A stretch of DNA of 64,000 nucleotides from Propionispora vibrioides (lineage in GTDB: Bacteria; Bacillota; Negativicutes; Propionisporales; Propionisporaceae): the NCBI RefSeq assembly GCF_900110485.1, contig NZ_FODY01000016.1, forward strand, positions 1 through 64,000, written 5' to 3'. Under the pieces are notes generated by a model that saw nothing but the letters and a program-made list of their open reading frames with translations, had not been told where the DNA came from and did not search any database. Of this stretch, positions 55,183 through 63,173 are shown piece by piece (position 1 is the first letter of the stretch; each line of letters begins with the position of its first letter). The position numbers and the translations under genes are program-made.

Positions 55183-55845
55183 CTACCCCTGTCTTCGTTT
55201 GTCCAAAACCGTGGCAACACGGTTGCCGGCCCACTGCATACTCTGCACCAGAATAATCAATACGATGACCGTCATGATCATAATATCGTCCCGGTAACGC
55301 ATATACCCGAAACGTATGGCCAGGCTGCCCAGCCCGCCGGCGCCAATCGCCCCGGCGGTTGCCGTAAAACTGGTTATCGTAATGACGGCAATGGTAAATG
55401 CTCTAACTAAAGAGCTAAGCGATTCGGGAATTAACACTTTATAAATGATTTGCAGCGAAGACGCGCCCATGGCCAAGGCAGCTTCAATTTTCCCCCTATC
55501 CACCTCCTTCAAACAGCTTTCCACCAGCCTGGCAACAAAAGGGGCGGCTCCCATCGACAGAGGCACCACAGCGGCGGTCGCTCCCAGTGTAGTCCCCACC
55601 AGCCAGCGAGCCAATGGCAGGAGCAGCACAATCAAAATCAGATCGGGAAACGAACGAGTGGCATTAATCAAGGTATCCAGCGGTTTATGCACCGAAGGTG
55701 CCTCCATGATATGCCCTTTTGCCGTAACGACCAGGCATATTCCTAAAGGCAGGCCAAGCAACACGGCAAACAGCGTCGACATAACCACCATATACACCGT
55801 CTGTCCCAACCCGGCTGCCAATAACGGAAACAAGTCCTCTTCCAT
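55183..55845 (-). CDS. metI: Methionine ABC transporter permease MetI
   Basis: 220 residues from the ATG at 55845 (GGAGG six bases before). Five hydrophobic segments, MetI-specific ATRSFPDLILIVLLLPL and the EAA loop KIEAALAMGASSLQIIYKVLIPESLSSLVRAFTIAVI. The usual operon is metNIQ. No metN ATPase is in this window, so the ATPase must be encoded elsewhere or be shared. Confidence 0.93.
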   Translation of the reverse strand: MEEDLFPLLAAGLGQTVYMVVMSTLFAVLLGLPLGICLVVTAKGHIMEAPSVHKPLDTLINATRSFPDLILIVLLLPLARWLVGTTLGATAAVVPLSMGAAPFVARLVESCLKEVDRGKIEAALAMGASSLQIIYKVLIPESLSSLVRAFTIAVITITSFTATAGAIGAGGLGSLAIRFGYMRYRDDIMIMTVIVLIILVQSMQWAGNRVATVLDKRRQG

Positions 55846-55874
55846 AATCATCCTCCCTACTTTACTCACATGAA

Positions 55875-55940
55875 CAAAAAAGGCTAAACAGGTCCGTTAA
55901 ACGAACTTGTTTAGCCTTCTGTCTGTAAGACCGATCAGCT
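55875..55940 (-). promoter_or_regulatory. UGR/AG attenuator, copy 12 (proximal, metIQ)
   Basis: AGC-UGA-UCGGUCU-uac-AGACAGA-AG-GCU with a 7-bp inner stem holding one mismatch, then the stem GGCUAAACAAGUUCG with its imperfect complement and UUUUUU. Confidence 0.75.
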
Positions 55941-55995
55941 TCTGCTATGCTCTTTTTATAACGCCTTTGCCGTCAAAAGCTCCAGCACTGGGAAA

Positions 55996-56058
55996 TAAAA
56001 AAGGCTAAAGAATTTTCGTCTATGAAAACTCTTTAGCCTTCAGTGTGTCTGATCGGCC
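55996..56058 (-). promoter_or_regulatory. UGR/AG attenuator, copy 13 (distal, metIQ)
   Basis: GGC-CGA-UCAG-acaca-CUGA-AG-GCU followed by the stem GGCUAAAGAGUUUUC with its imperfect complement and UUUUUU. Confidence 0.78.
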
Positions 56059-56085
56059 TTGGGCTACCCGTTAGAATATAAAAAT

Positions 56086-56114
56086 ATAATACCAATCTTT
56101 ATATTTCTTGTCAA
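56086..56114 (-). promoter_or_regulatory. Sigma-A promoter of metIQ
   Basis: TTGACA (56114-56109), 17-base spacer, TATTAT (56091-56086) on the minus strand; it is the only promoter seen before copies 13 and 12. Confidence 0.75.
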
Positions 56115-56235
56115 CGCTTCCCAAGACCTTTTTTATTTACCTTACCGTTTTTGCCGGAAAGCAACTGTTCTCCTCCGGCAGGTTGTTATTTAGACTAACC
56201 CTTTGAATCGCTATGCCGCAAAAGTGCGAACCGCT

Positions 56236-57639
56236 TTAAAAATTGAAGAACAAGGTTGCCGTAGCCACCGTATTATACGAATCAAAGCCGGCGTAATTCT
56301 TGTCATAAGGCTTGTATTTTCCCACCGCCAGCCTCAGATCGGCTCCTTTAGCCAAAATATAATCGCTGCCTAGTTCATAACCCTTGATACCGTAGCCGGT
56401 TGCCGCTGCCGCACCACCGCCATTGGCGATAGTTGAGGAACCAACCCAGTTCAAAGTGGTAGGCGGCCCGTCAATAGCGTCTTTACCCAAGCTGACATAC
56501 CGCACGTTAGTCGACCAGGAACCGGGTTTGTTTACATCGGCAAACTTCCAGCGCAGATCAACCCAGTAACCATTTTTTTGAGCATCAGCGCTGGTTGTCG
56601 TTCCCTGATAATGGCTGCTGCCATAATTGTTATATGTATTTCTGACCCCTTCCGCCAACAGCCGGAAATCACCAAGCGTAGCATTGATGCCCAGCGCTAT
56701 ATCTTTATAAGGATATCCCGCGGTAGTACTTTGGTATGCCGTGGCCGTTGCGAAAACTTTCAGATTAAAGGCATATTTAAAGTCAGCTCCCCAGAACTTC
56801 TCGGTCTGGTTCCAAGCAGTCCCTGCCCCGCCGCTGACATTTTGCGCCCAGGCCGAGCGGGTCAGGCTGGCGTCACCGAGCAGCAATTTACTGGTCAGTT
56901 TGCCGGACGTATAGCCTGCCGTGAACCCATCAAAGGCGAAATCATACAGCAAGCCCTGGCCTAAAAACAAAGTTGACCGCCCAATGGTCCCGGTAAAAGC
57001 ATCCTTACTGTATTTAAACTCGGCCCGGTCAAAGAAAACCTGGCCGTTATTACTGCCTTGCTCGGCTCCGGCCGGCAGAGTGACCCCCGTCGCGCCGGCC
57101 GTTTGTCCGGTGGTATTTTGCACTCCGAAGCGGGTGCTTACCGACCAGTTTTGATCAAGCACGGCATCGCCGGTCAACCGCAGGCGCAATTGGCTTCTTG
57201 ACGCATCAGCGCCCTGGCCGTTGGACTTGCCATTGAGTCCGTAATTATGCTGATAGCGGATTCGGGAATCACCGCTGAACTTAACGCTGCCCACTTTTTG
57301 TTCCACCTTGCCTAAACGGGCGTCAATGCTGTCCAGTTCCTTAGAAAATTCAGCAACTAATTTAAGAATTTCCGATTTTTCTGCATCGTCCGCTTTATTA
57401 TAATTGTCAATCGCTTTAGCGGTTGCTACCGCAAACTCATAGCGACTCAGCGGTTTATCACCCCGGAAATAACCATCCTGATAGCCTTCAATTACCCCGG
57501 TACTGACTAATTTATTAATTGAATCATAAGCCCAGTGTTTTTCGTTGACATCCACAAAACTGCTGGCGGCAAAGCCCGTACCGGCTGTTGCTGCCAGAGC
57601 CAATGCCAGCAGCCATGTCAAAATTATCTTTTTCTTCAT
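56236..57639 (-). CDS. SLH-domain outer-membrane porin (OmpM type)
   Basis: 467 residues. Signal peptide ending AFAA (about 25), one SLH domain (27-75; DVNEKHWAYDSINKLVSTGVIEGYQDGYFRGDKPLSRYEFA), a short coiled coil (85-115; LDSIDARLGKVEQKVG), then a beta-barrel of alternating strands ending in the outer-membrane type TATLFFNF. In Negativicutes such proteins tie the outer membrane to the cell wall and form diffusion pores. It has two attenuators in a 290-base leader, so it seems to be made under the same sulfur control as the transporters. Confidence 0.92.
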   Translation of the reverse strand: MKKKIILTWLLALALAATAGTGFAASSFVDVNEKHWAYDSINKLVSTGVIEGYQDGYFRGDKPLSRYEFAVATAKAIDNYNKADDAEKSEILKLVAEFSKELDSIDARLGKVEQKVGSVKFSGDSRIRYQHNYGLNGKSNGQGADASRSQLRLRLTGDAVLDQNWSVSTRFGVQNTTGQTAGATGVTLPAGAEQGSNNGQVFFDRAEFKYSKDAFTGTIGRSTLFLGQGLLYDFAFDGFTAGYTSGKLTSKLLLGDASLTRSAWAQNVSGGAGTAWNQTEKFWGADFKYAFNLKVFATATAYQSTTAGYPYKDIALGINATLGDFRLLAEGVRNTYNNYGSSHYQGTTTSADAQKNGYWVDLRWKFADVNKPGSWSTNVRYVSLGKDAIDGPPTTLNWVGSSTIANGGGAAAATGYGIKGYELGSDYILAKGADLRLAVGKYKPYDKNYAGFDSYNTVATATLFFNF

Positions 57640-57930
57640 CCATGATCACTCCTCATAATAAATAAGACTTAATTTCAGGGAAAGCTTTAACACCCGCTGA
57701 AACGTAGTCAAAGCACATACGAGACGAACCTATTCTTATTCCTTTAGAGAAGCGGAAAGAAACAGGTCGTCAGGGAAACTATTAACTTTTACTTCTCATG
57801 CCGGTAGAAAATTTATAGCTTCTATTATTTTTCACAAAACGTTTACCCGGCGTTATATCTATAACAACCGCTATTGACGGTAGCCTGGAGGGCGCCTACT
57901 CCGGCTTTCGCCTGCAGTTGTACAGAACAA

Positions 57931-57995
57931 ATAAAAGGCTAATGAATTTCCGATAAAGGAAGTTCATTAGCCTTCATGACAATTTATGATCAGCC
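57931..57995 (-). promoter_or_regulatory. UGR/AG attenuator, copy 14 (proximal, porin)
   Basis: GGC-UGA-UCAU-aaauuguc-AUGA-AG-GCU followed by the stem GGCUAAUGAACUUCC with its complement and UUUUAUU. Inner stem UCAU/AUGA is a compensated change. Between it and the porin (57640-57930) I see no gene or motif. Confidence 0.75.
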
Positions 57996-58045
57996 TGTTA
58001 CTTAAAAAAATCGTATTTTGCTTGTCGGAACGGAGCGGTCATAAT

Positions 58046-58107
58046 AAACAAAAGGCCAATGTGTCCCTTAACGGGAACGCATTAGCCTTCACTTTTTTAT
58101 GACCAGC
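58046..58107 (-). promoter_or_regulatory. UGR/AG attenuator, copy 15 (distal, porin)
   Basis: GGC-UGG-UCAU-aaaaaa-GUGA-AG-GCU followed by the stem GGCUAAUGCGUUCCC with its complement and UUUUGUUU. Confidence 0.72.
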
Positions 58108-58135
58108 CTGTTTTTGCACTTATACATTTGAAATG

Positions 58136-58164
58136 AGTATAATATGGCGCGCCAGCCTTGTCAA
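58136..58164 (-). promoter_or_regulatory. Sigma-A promoter of the porin gene
   Basis: TTGACA (58164-58159), 17-base spacer, TATACT (58141-58136) on the minus strand, about 25 bases before copy 15. The AT-rich bases 58165-58385 must hold the promoter of the plus-strand kinase gene; none stands out. Confidence 0.75.
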
Positions 58165-58385
58165 TATATTTTTGTAAACTTTTCTTTTTATTTAGCTCCT
58201 AATATTACTCATTATCGTAAGCATCTATTTAACCTTCCATTTTTCCCCAAAACCTTACAATAATCAACTTTTTATAAGGTTTTACCACAAAACATATTAA
58301 ATATTTTATAATCCTTGTATAATAAATGTATAGTAATAAATTATTTTCAAAAAGCAGTCCACTTTCTACATAAAGAGGTACTATT

Positions 58386-60044
58386 ATGACCTTTTATGAG
58401 CTTTCTATCATCGCTACCGTTTCAGCTACTTTGGCCGTTACGTGTGTATATGTCTTTCTTTATTCACTTTATCGACAAAATTATATTGGTTTATGGGCTA
58501 TCTTCTGGCTAAACCACTTCCTTGTCCAGCTTTTTTATCGCACACCTTTTTCTCAAATGTCTACACTCCATTTTTCCGTCGGCCAAGCTTTAGGCGTTTA
58601 TAATTATGTTTTACTCTTATATGCTACAAGCAAATTTCTGGGTCGCAAGATAAGTAGTTATTGGTATTATACAGCTTTTTTTCTTTCTTTATTTACCGAT
58701 ATTGCATTCTATCTAGAATTCCCCAGTTCCGTTTTCTTATTGCCTTCCTGTCTGTTTGTGGCCTTTGTCAACTTTTGGCATGGATATACATTTACGCGTA
58801 ATCTCTCAAGCAAAAGCTGGGGGAAAAACATTGTCGGCTTTGCTTTCGCCGGGCTAGGCATCCATACTCTAGACATGCCTTTCTTAGTTGCAATCCCCTG
58901 GTTTGCCCCATGGGGATTTCTCATCAGCGGTTTATTGCGGTTCGTGATTTCGATTGGAACTCTAATTTTATACCTGGAAAAGACTTTCCAAACCTTGAGC
59001 GAAAAAGAAAAACAATATCGCCTATTGGCTGAAAATGCAATTGATGTAATTTATTTATACCGGATACATCCTGAACCTGCCTTTGAATATATTAGCCCCT
59101 CCATTGAACGATTAAGTGGCTTATCCTGCGATCACTATTACAAAAATCCAGATATATTTCTTTCTCTTATTCATCCCAATGATCAATTCTTGTGGAAAAA
59201 TCTATTGGATAATCCGATATCTCATGCTGAACATCCTCTAACAATGCGTTTTATTCGGCATGATCATAGTCTTATTTGGATAGAACAGACTACCGTTCCT
59301 ATTTTTAACGAAAAGGGAATCTGTATCAGCTTTGAAGGAATTATTCGCGATATCACCACCCGGAAAAAATTAGAACAGGACGTTTCTCGTTTGGACAGAT
59401 TAAATACCGTAGGCCAAATGGCAGCTAATGTAGCCCACGAAATCAGAAATCCCTTAACTACTGTTCACGGCTATTTGCAGATTTTCTTAAAAAAATCGAA
59501 CTTCTCAGATTATAAAGATGAGTTACAGTTACTAATCAGCGAATTAGAACGCTCCAATCTAATCATTAAGGAATACTTGTCCCTCTGTCAAAATAAGGCA
59601 CGTGATCTAAAGTTAGGGCAATTAAATCAGATCATCGAAGATTTACGGCCCCTACTCACGGCTAATGCTAATGCATCAAGCAAAGACATTCATTATGAAC
59701 TCACCCCACTGCCTGATATACATATTGATGAAAAAGAAATGCGGCAATTAGTTCTAAATTTAGTTCGCAATGCTTTAGAAGCTATGGAACCGGGAAAATC
59801 GGTTACGCTTCGCACATTGTTAACTGAACAAAATGAAGTGGTTCTGATAGTCCAAGATGAAGGCTCAGGTATTCCTTCTCATATATTAGAAAAAATCGGA
59901 ACACCCTTTCTCACTACCAAAGAGACCGGAACAGGAATCGGTCTTGCAGTTGTATACCGGATTGCCGATGATCATCAGGCAAATATCCAGATTGACACAG
60001 GCCCTGAAGGAACAACATTCCGGGTCATCTTTAAAGTTATATAA
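58386..60044 (+). CDS. Membrane PAS sensor histidine kinase
   Basis: 552 residues. About seven hydrophobic segments in residues 1-205, a PAS domain (about 220-330), a HisKA domain with the phosphorylated His in NVAHEIRNPLT and an HATPase domain (NLVRNALEAM, DEGSGIP, TGIGLAVVYRI). The layout is like that of Firmicutes sporulation-type kinases, which have no adjacent response regulator; none is present here. Signal unknown. Its AT-rich codon use differs from the GC-richer island to its left and is shared with the next gene. Confidence 0.88.
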   Translation: MTFYELSIIATVSATLAVTCVYVFLYSLYRQNYIGLWAIFWLNHFLVQLFYRTPFSQMSTLHFSVGQALGVYNYVLLLYATSKFLGRKISSYWYYTAFFLSLFTDIAFYLEFPSSVFLLPSCLFVAFVNFWHGYTFTRNLSSKSWGKNIVGFAFAGLGIHTLDMPFLVAIPWFAPWGFLISGLLRFVISIGTLILYLEKTFQTLSEKEKQYRLLAENAIDVIYLYRIHPEPAFEYISPSIERLSGLSCDHYYKNPDIFLSLIHPNDQFLWKNLLDNPISHAEHPLTMRFIRHDHSLIWIEQTTVPIFNEKGICISFEGIIRDITTRKKLEQDVSRLDRLNTVGQMAANVAHEIRNPLTTVHGYLQIFLKKSNFSDYKDELQLLISELERSNLIIKEYLSLCQNKARDLKLGQLNQIIEDLRPLLTANANASSKDIHYELTPLPDIHIDEKEMRQLVLNLVRNALEAMEPGKSVTLRTLLTEQNEVVLIVQDEGSGIPSHILEKIGTPFLTTKETGTGIGLAVVYRIADDHQANIQIDTGPEGTTFRVIFKVI

Positions 60045-60060
60045 AGTTATTCTCTTTTTA

Positions 60061-60091
60061 AAAAGGAGCCTTAAACAAGGCTTCTTTTTTT
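60061..60091 (+). terminator. Terminator after the histidine kinase
   Basis: AAAAGGAGCCTT and AAGGCTTCTTTTTTT around a four-base loop. Confidence 0.85.
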
Positions 60092-60213
60092 ATAATAAGA
60101 ATTTTCCCGATTCGAGCTCAGAATTACCAAAAGTCTCTTGAAAGGGGTGATGCCTATGCTTGCTTAAGGACAGGTCAGAACAAGTCAAAAAAATAGATTG
60201 GAGATGTGAGAAT

Positions 60214-61290
60214 ATGTCAATCAAAAGTCCATTAAAAACTGAATATTCAAACGAAGAACAAGATAATTTGCAAATTTACATTGCCCAGCATAACTGGGAA
60301 AGAAAAAAGATTTATCAATTACGATATCAAGTATTTGTTGAAGAATTGGATAAACCGTTACATTCTGCCAAACAGCAAGAAGCTCAACTAGTGGATGCTT
60401 TAGATAATAATAGCATCTTGCTATATGTTGAGGCTCATGGTCAAATCATTGCTACCGCACGACTTACTATGGCGCCATACAGCGACTATCCCGTAAATCT
60501 GTCAACTATCTTCCAAATGCAGAAATTCCACACAGCTTTTAACCATTCTAAGTTACTTGCTCTAGCAACGAAACTAGCCGTAAAGAAGGAGTATAGAAGT
60601 TCGCCTGCCCTATACCTACTTATCACTGAGATATACAAGATCCTAGCCGAAGAGGCTATTTTTATTTGTTTTGGCGGTTGCAATCCTCATCTCATCCCAT
60701 TGTATGAACGCATGGGATTCCGCCGGTTTGCTGCTAATTTTCGTGATGAAGGGTATGGATTATTAGTCCCCATTGTTATGTTTTTGAATGATCTGGACTA
60801 TTTGCGTTCCATCCGTTCCCCACTATATCGCCAAGCAAGAAAGATAAAAATGAGTTTCGATGCCTCTCAAATTTTCACAAAGCTATTTCCTGAAACCGCT
60901 AAAATCTTGAACAGTCGCATAACTACTTCACAACATTTATGGCTGTATATAACAGAACGTTTAGGAAAACCACTTACCAGCTTACCGCTATTCATGGCAC
61001 TATCTTACGAAGCAATTCTGAAACTACTGGCTAGCAGTGCGGTATTCACATGCAGGAGGGGAGATTATGTTCTTGAAAAGGACGTTCCCTGCCGTGATTT
61101 ATACTTATTGCTTACTGGAAGTATCGCACTTCAAACCCAAAAAGGATCACATCTGTTGGAAAGCGGTGAAGTTGTAAGTTGCTGGAGAGATCTTTTAACC
61201 GAGTCGGGATACGGCATCGCGCGTGAAAGATCTGAACTGCTTGTCATTCCTCGTCAAGTATGGGAAATGCGCGAAAACTTTACGTTATAG
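60214..61290 (+). CDS. GNAT/autoinducer-synthase-like acyltransferase fused to a cyclic-nucleotide-binding-like domain
   Basis: 358 residues from the ATG at 60214 (GGAG ten bases before); a frame from 60160 overlaps a tiny upstream ORF (60150-60167, MPMLA) with a strong AAAGGGGTG site. N-terminal half: NWERKKIYQLRYQVFVEELDKPLHS resembles the first strand-helix of LuxI/FeeM-type N-acyl synthases, and FGGCNPHLIPLYERMGFRRF is a GNAT acyl-CoA/ACP motif. C-terminal 90 residues have a CNB-type jelly roll (VLEKDVPCRDLYLLLTGSIAL). Such a fusion suggests acylation controlled by a small ligand. Product unknown. The B12-radical SAM gene follows after 43 bases. Confidence 0.7.
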   Translation: MSIKSPLKTEYSNEEQDNLQIYIAQHNWERKKIYQLRYQVFVEELDKPLHSAKQQEAQLVDALDNNSILLYVEAHGQIIATARLTMAPYSDYPVNLSTIFQMQKFHTAFNHSKLLALATKLAVKKEYRSSPALYLLITEIYKILAEEAIFICFGGCNPHLIPLYERMGFRRFAANFRDEGYGLLVPIVMFLNDLDYLRSIRSPLYRQARKIKMSFDASQIFTKLFPETAKILNSRITTSQHLWLYITERLGKPLTSLPLFMALSYEAILKLLASSAVFTCRRGDYVLEKDVPCRDLYLLLTGSIALQTQKGSHLLESGEVVSCWRDLLTESGYGIARERSELLVIPRQVWEMRENFTL

Positions 61291-61333
61291 TACCAAACAA
61301 AAAACAATCCATATAAAAAAGGAGAATCAATTC

Positions 61334-63091
61334 ATGAATAAACAAGCTAAAACCATTGATTTAATATTAGTCAACAGTTTTGCCCCCCGTCAGCGGATCG
61401 CTTCCGACGCGGCGTTAGAAAATGGACTGGCCGTCATTCGCACCTACTTAGAAGACCGTGACTTCGCCGTATATGTTGCCGATGAACAACGGGTTTCCGC
61501 CGTTGAGGACGGCGTCCCCACATGGCTGTCCGCCATGTTACGTTCCCTGGTCAAATTACAGGCAAAGCCGCTTATAAACCGGTATAAAATGCTGCTGCTC
61601 TTGTTCATGCTGCTGACCTGGCCGCTGCAATCCTTGGCCCTGGCCTGCCGTCAAAACTATATGGACAAGGTCATTGACCGTCTGATTGATCTGGCGGCTG
61701 CCGAGCAGGTACCCTTTATCGGCATTAAGGTCTGGGGCGGCGCTCCGTTTGCCTGGAGTAAACGCCTATCCATCAAGCTGCGGGCCAAACTGCCGGAAAC
61801 CACCGTTATTGCCGGCGGTCCCCACGTCAAGGTATACGGTGAAAACGTCCTGGCCCAGAATGAGTTTGATTTGGCCATTATGGGTCCTGGTGAGGAAGTT
61901 CTGGAAGAACTGCTGCGCCTTAGAAAATCTGTCACCAGCAAAGCCGAATTTATCCAACGTGTAAAAGATAAATTTGGCCCTTCCAAGCTTATCCGCACCG
62001 GCCATTACAGTGAAACAGGTGACTTTTACGCCCGCTCGTTTACCGTTCCACGCTATCGCCCGACAGACATGATCGACAAGGTTTGGTTTCACACGTTGGT
62101 GGACGGCCTAGGTTGCACCTGGAATAAATGCGCCTTCTGCTCCCATACCCGGCAAAACATCCATTATACGCCCAGGCCGCTGGAGGAAATCAAAGAAGAA
62201 ATTCTGGCTATGACCAGCCGCAGCATCGCCTTTTTTCGTTTCAGCAGTTCCGAGACGCCGTTGGGACACGGCCGGGCTATTGCTGAAATGATTCTGTCCA
62301 GCAACATTCACATCAACTATTCCATGTTTGCCCGTCCGGTCCATGTCACTGAGGAAACCTATCACAGCTACCGCCTGATGATTCGCGCCGGTCTGCGCGC
62401 CGTCTTTTTAGGTGGTGAAACCGGCCATGACGCCATCAATGACCAGATCATGAATAAAGGGGTCGTACGGAAGGATATCATCGACACCATTCATTGCATC
62501 AAGCTGGCGGCAGCGGCAGAAAAGCAATCCTGCCAGGTGGTGCTGTCCATGATTTATCCTTGCCCGCTCATTCCTGGCGTTACGCTGGAGGAAGTGTTTC
62601 AGGCCAATGTAAGCCTGCTCCAGGAAGCCAATCCCGATACGGTCATTGTCAACCCGCCGGGAGTATTTCCAGGGACCACCTGGTTTGAATCGCCGGAGAA
62701 ATACGGCTTTACGCTAAGTGAAACTCATGTATATGACTGGATGAACTATGAGTATTCCGTTTTGAAACCAATCGAGTTCTGGAAAACTCTCAACTACAGA
62801 TTACATGACATGGATATGAAAGAATTATTAAAGGAGTCGGGCCGTCTCAACCGTCAAATCACCGCCATGGGCATTCCCATCAATATTTCCGACGATTATT
62901 TGATGATGAGCCAGGCTATCGGCTACAGCTCGCAGCGTGATCTCTTCGACTTCAAAAAACAATCCTTCGTCGATATCCTAAGCGGGACCTCTCCCTATAT
63001 CCAGGACATTACCCGTCGAATGAACGCCCGCAGCGCCGACTTGGCAAAATCCAACCCAACGGACGACACATCTTCCACACCGAACGCATAG
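61334..63091 (+). CDS. B12-binding-domain radical SAM protein, unknown substrate
   Basis: 585 residues from the ATG at 61334 (AAAGGAG); the frame runs back to 61223 inside the previous gene. Residues 1-200 look like a cobalamin-binding domain (FIGIKVWGGAPFAWSKRL, VIAGGPHVKVYGENVL, LAIMGPGEEVLEELL), with a hydrophobic stretch at about 84-105. The radical SAM cluster motif is C261-x4-C266-x2-C269 (GLGCTWNKCAFCSH), one residue longer than the usual CxxxCxxC. Family members methylate or rearrange unreactive carbons. It may modify the product of the upstream acyltransferase; no substrate is evident. Its GC content is higher than that of the two genes before it. Confidence 0.85.
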   Translation: MNKQAKTIDLILVNSFAPRQRIASDAALENGLAVIRTYLEDRDFAVYVADEQRVSAVEDGVPTWLSAMLRSLVKLQAKPLINRYKMLLLLFMLLTWPLQSLALACRQNYMDKVIDRLIDLAAAEQVPFIGIKVWGGAPFAWSKRLSIKLRAKLPETTVIAGGPHVKVYGENVLAQNEFDLAIMGPGEEVLEELLRLRKSVTSKAEFIQRVKDKFGPSKLIRTGHYSETGDFYARSFTVPRYRPTDMIDKVWFHTLVDGLGCTWNKCAFCSHTRQNIHYTPRPLEEIKEEILAMTSRSIAFFRFSSSETPLGHGRAIAEMILSSNIHINYSMFARPVHVTEETYHSYRLMIRAGLRAVFLGGETGHDAINDQIMNKGVVRKDIIDTIHCIKLAAAAEKQSCQVVLSMIYPCPLIPGVTLEEVFQANVSLLQEANPDTVIVNPPGVFPGTTWFESPEKYGFTLSETHVYDWMNYEYSVLKPIEFWKTLNYRLHDMDMKELLKESGRLNRQITAMGIPINISDDYLMMSQAIGYSSQRDLFDFKKQSFVDILSGTSPYIQDITRRMNARSADLAKSNPTDDTSSTPNA

Positions 63092-63113
63092 TTACGAATC
63101 TGCTTTTAACTGC

Positions 63114-63162
63114 AAAAAAAGCACCCGTTCCGGACACTAAGTCCGGCAACGGGTGCTTTTCT
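63114..63162. terminator. Bidirectional terminator
   Basis: AAAAAGCACCCGTT and CCGGAC with their complements form a long stem with T runs on both sides. It ends both the radical SAM gene and the binding-protein gene. Confidence 0.9.
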
Positions 63163-63173
63163 GTTTAGAAAGG

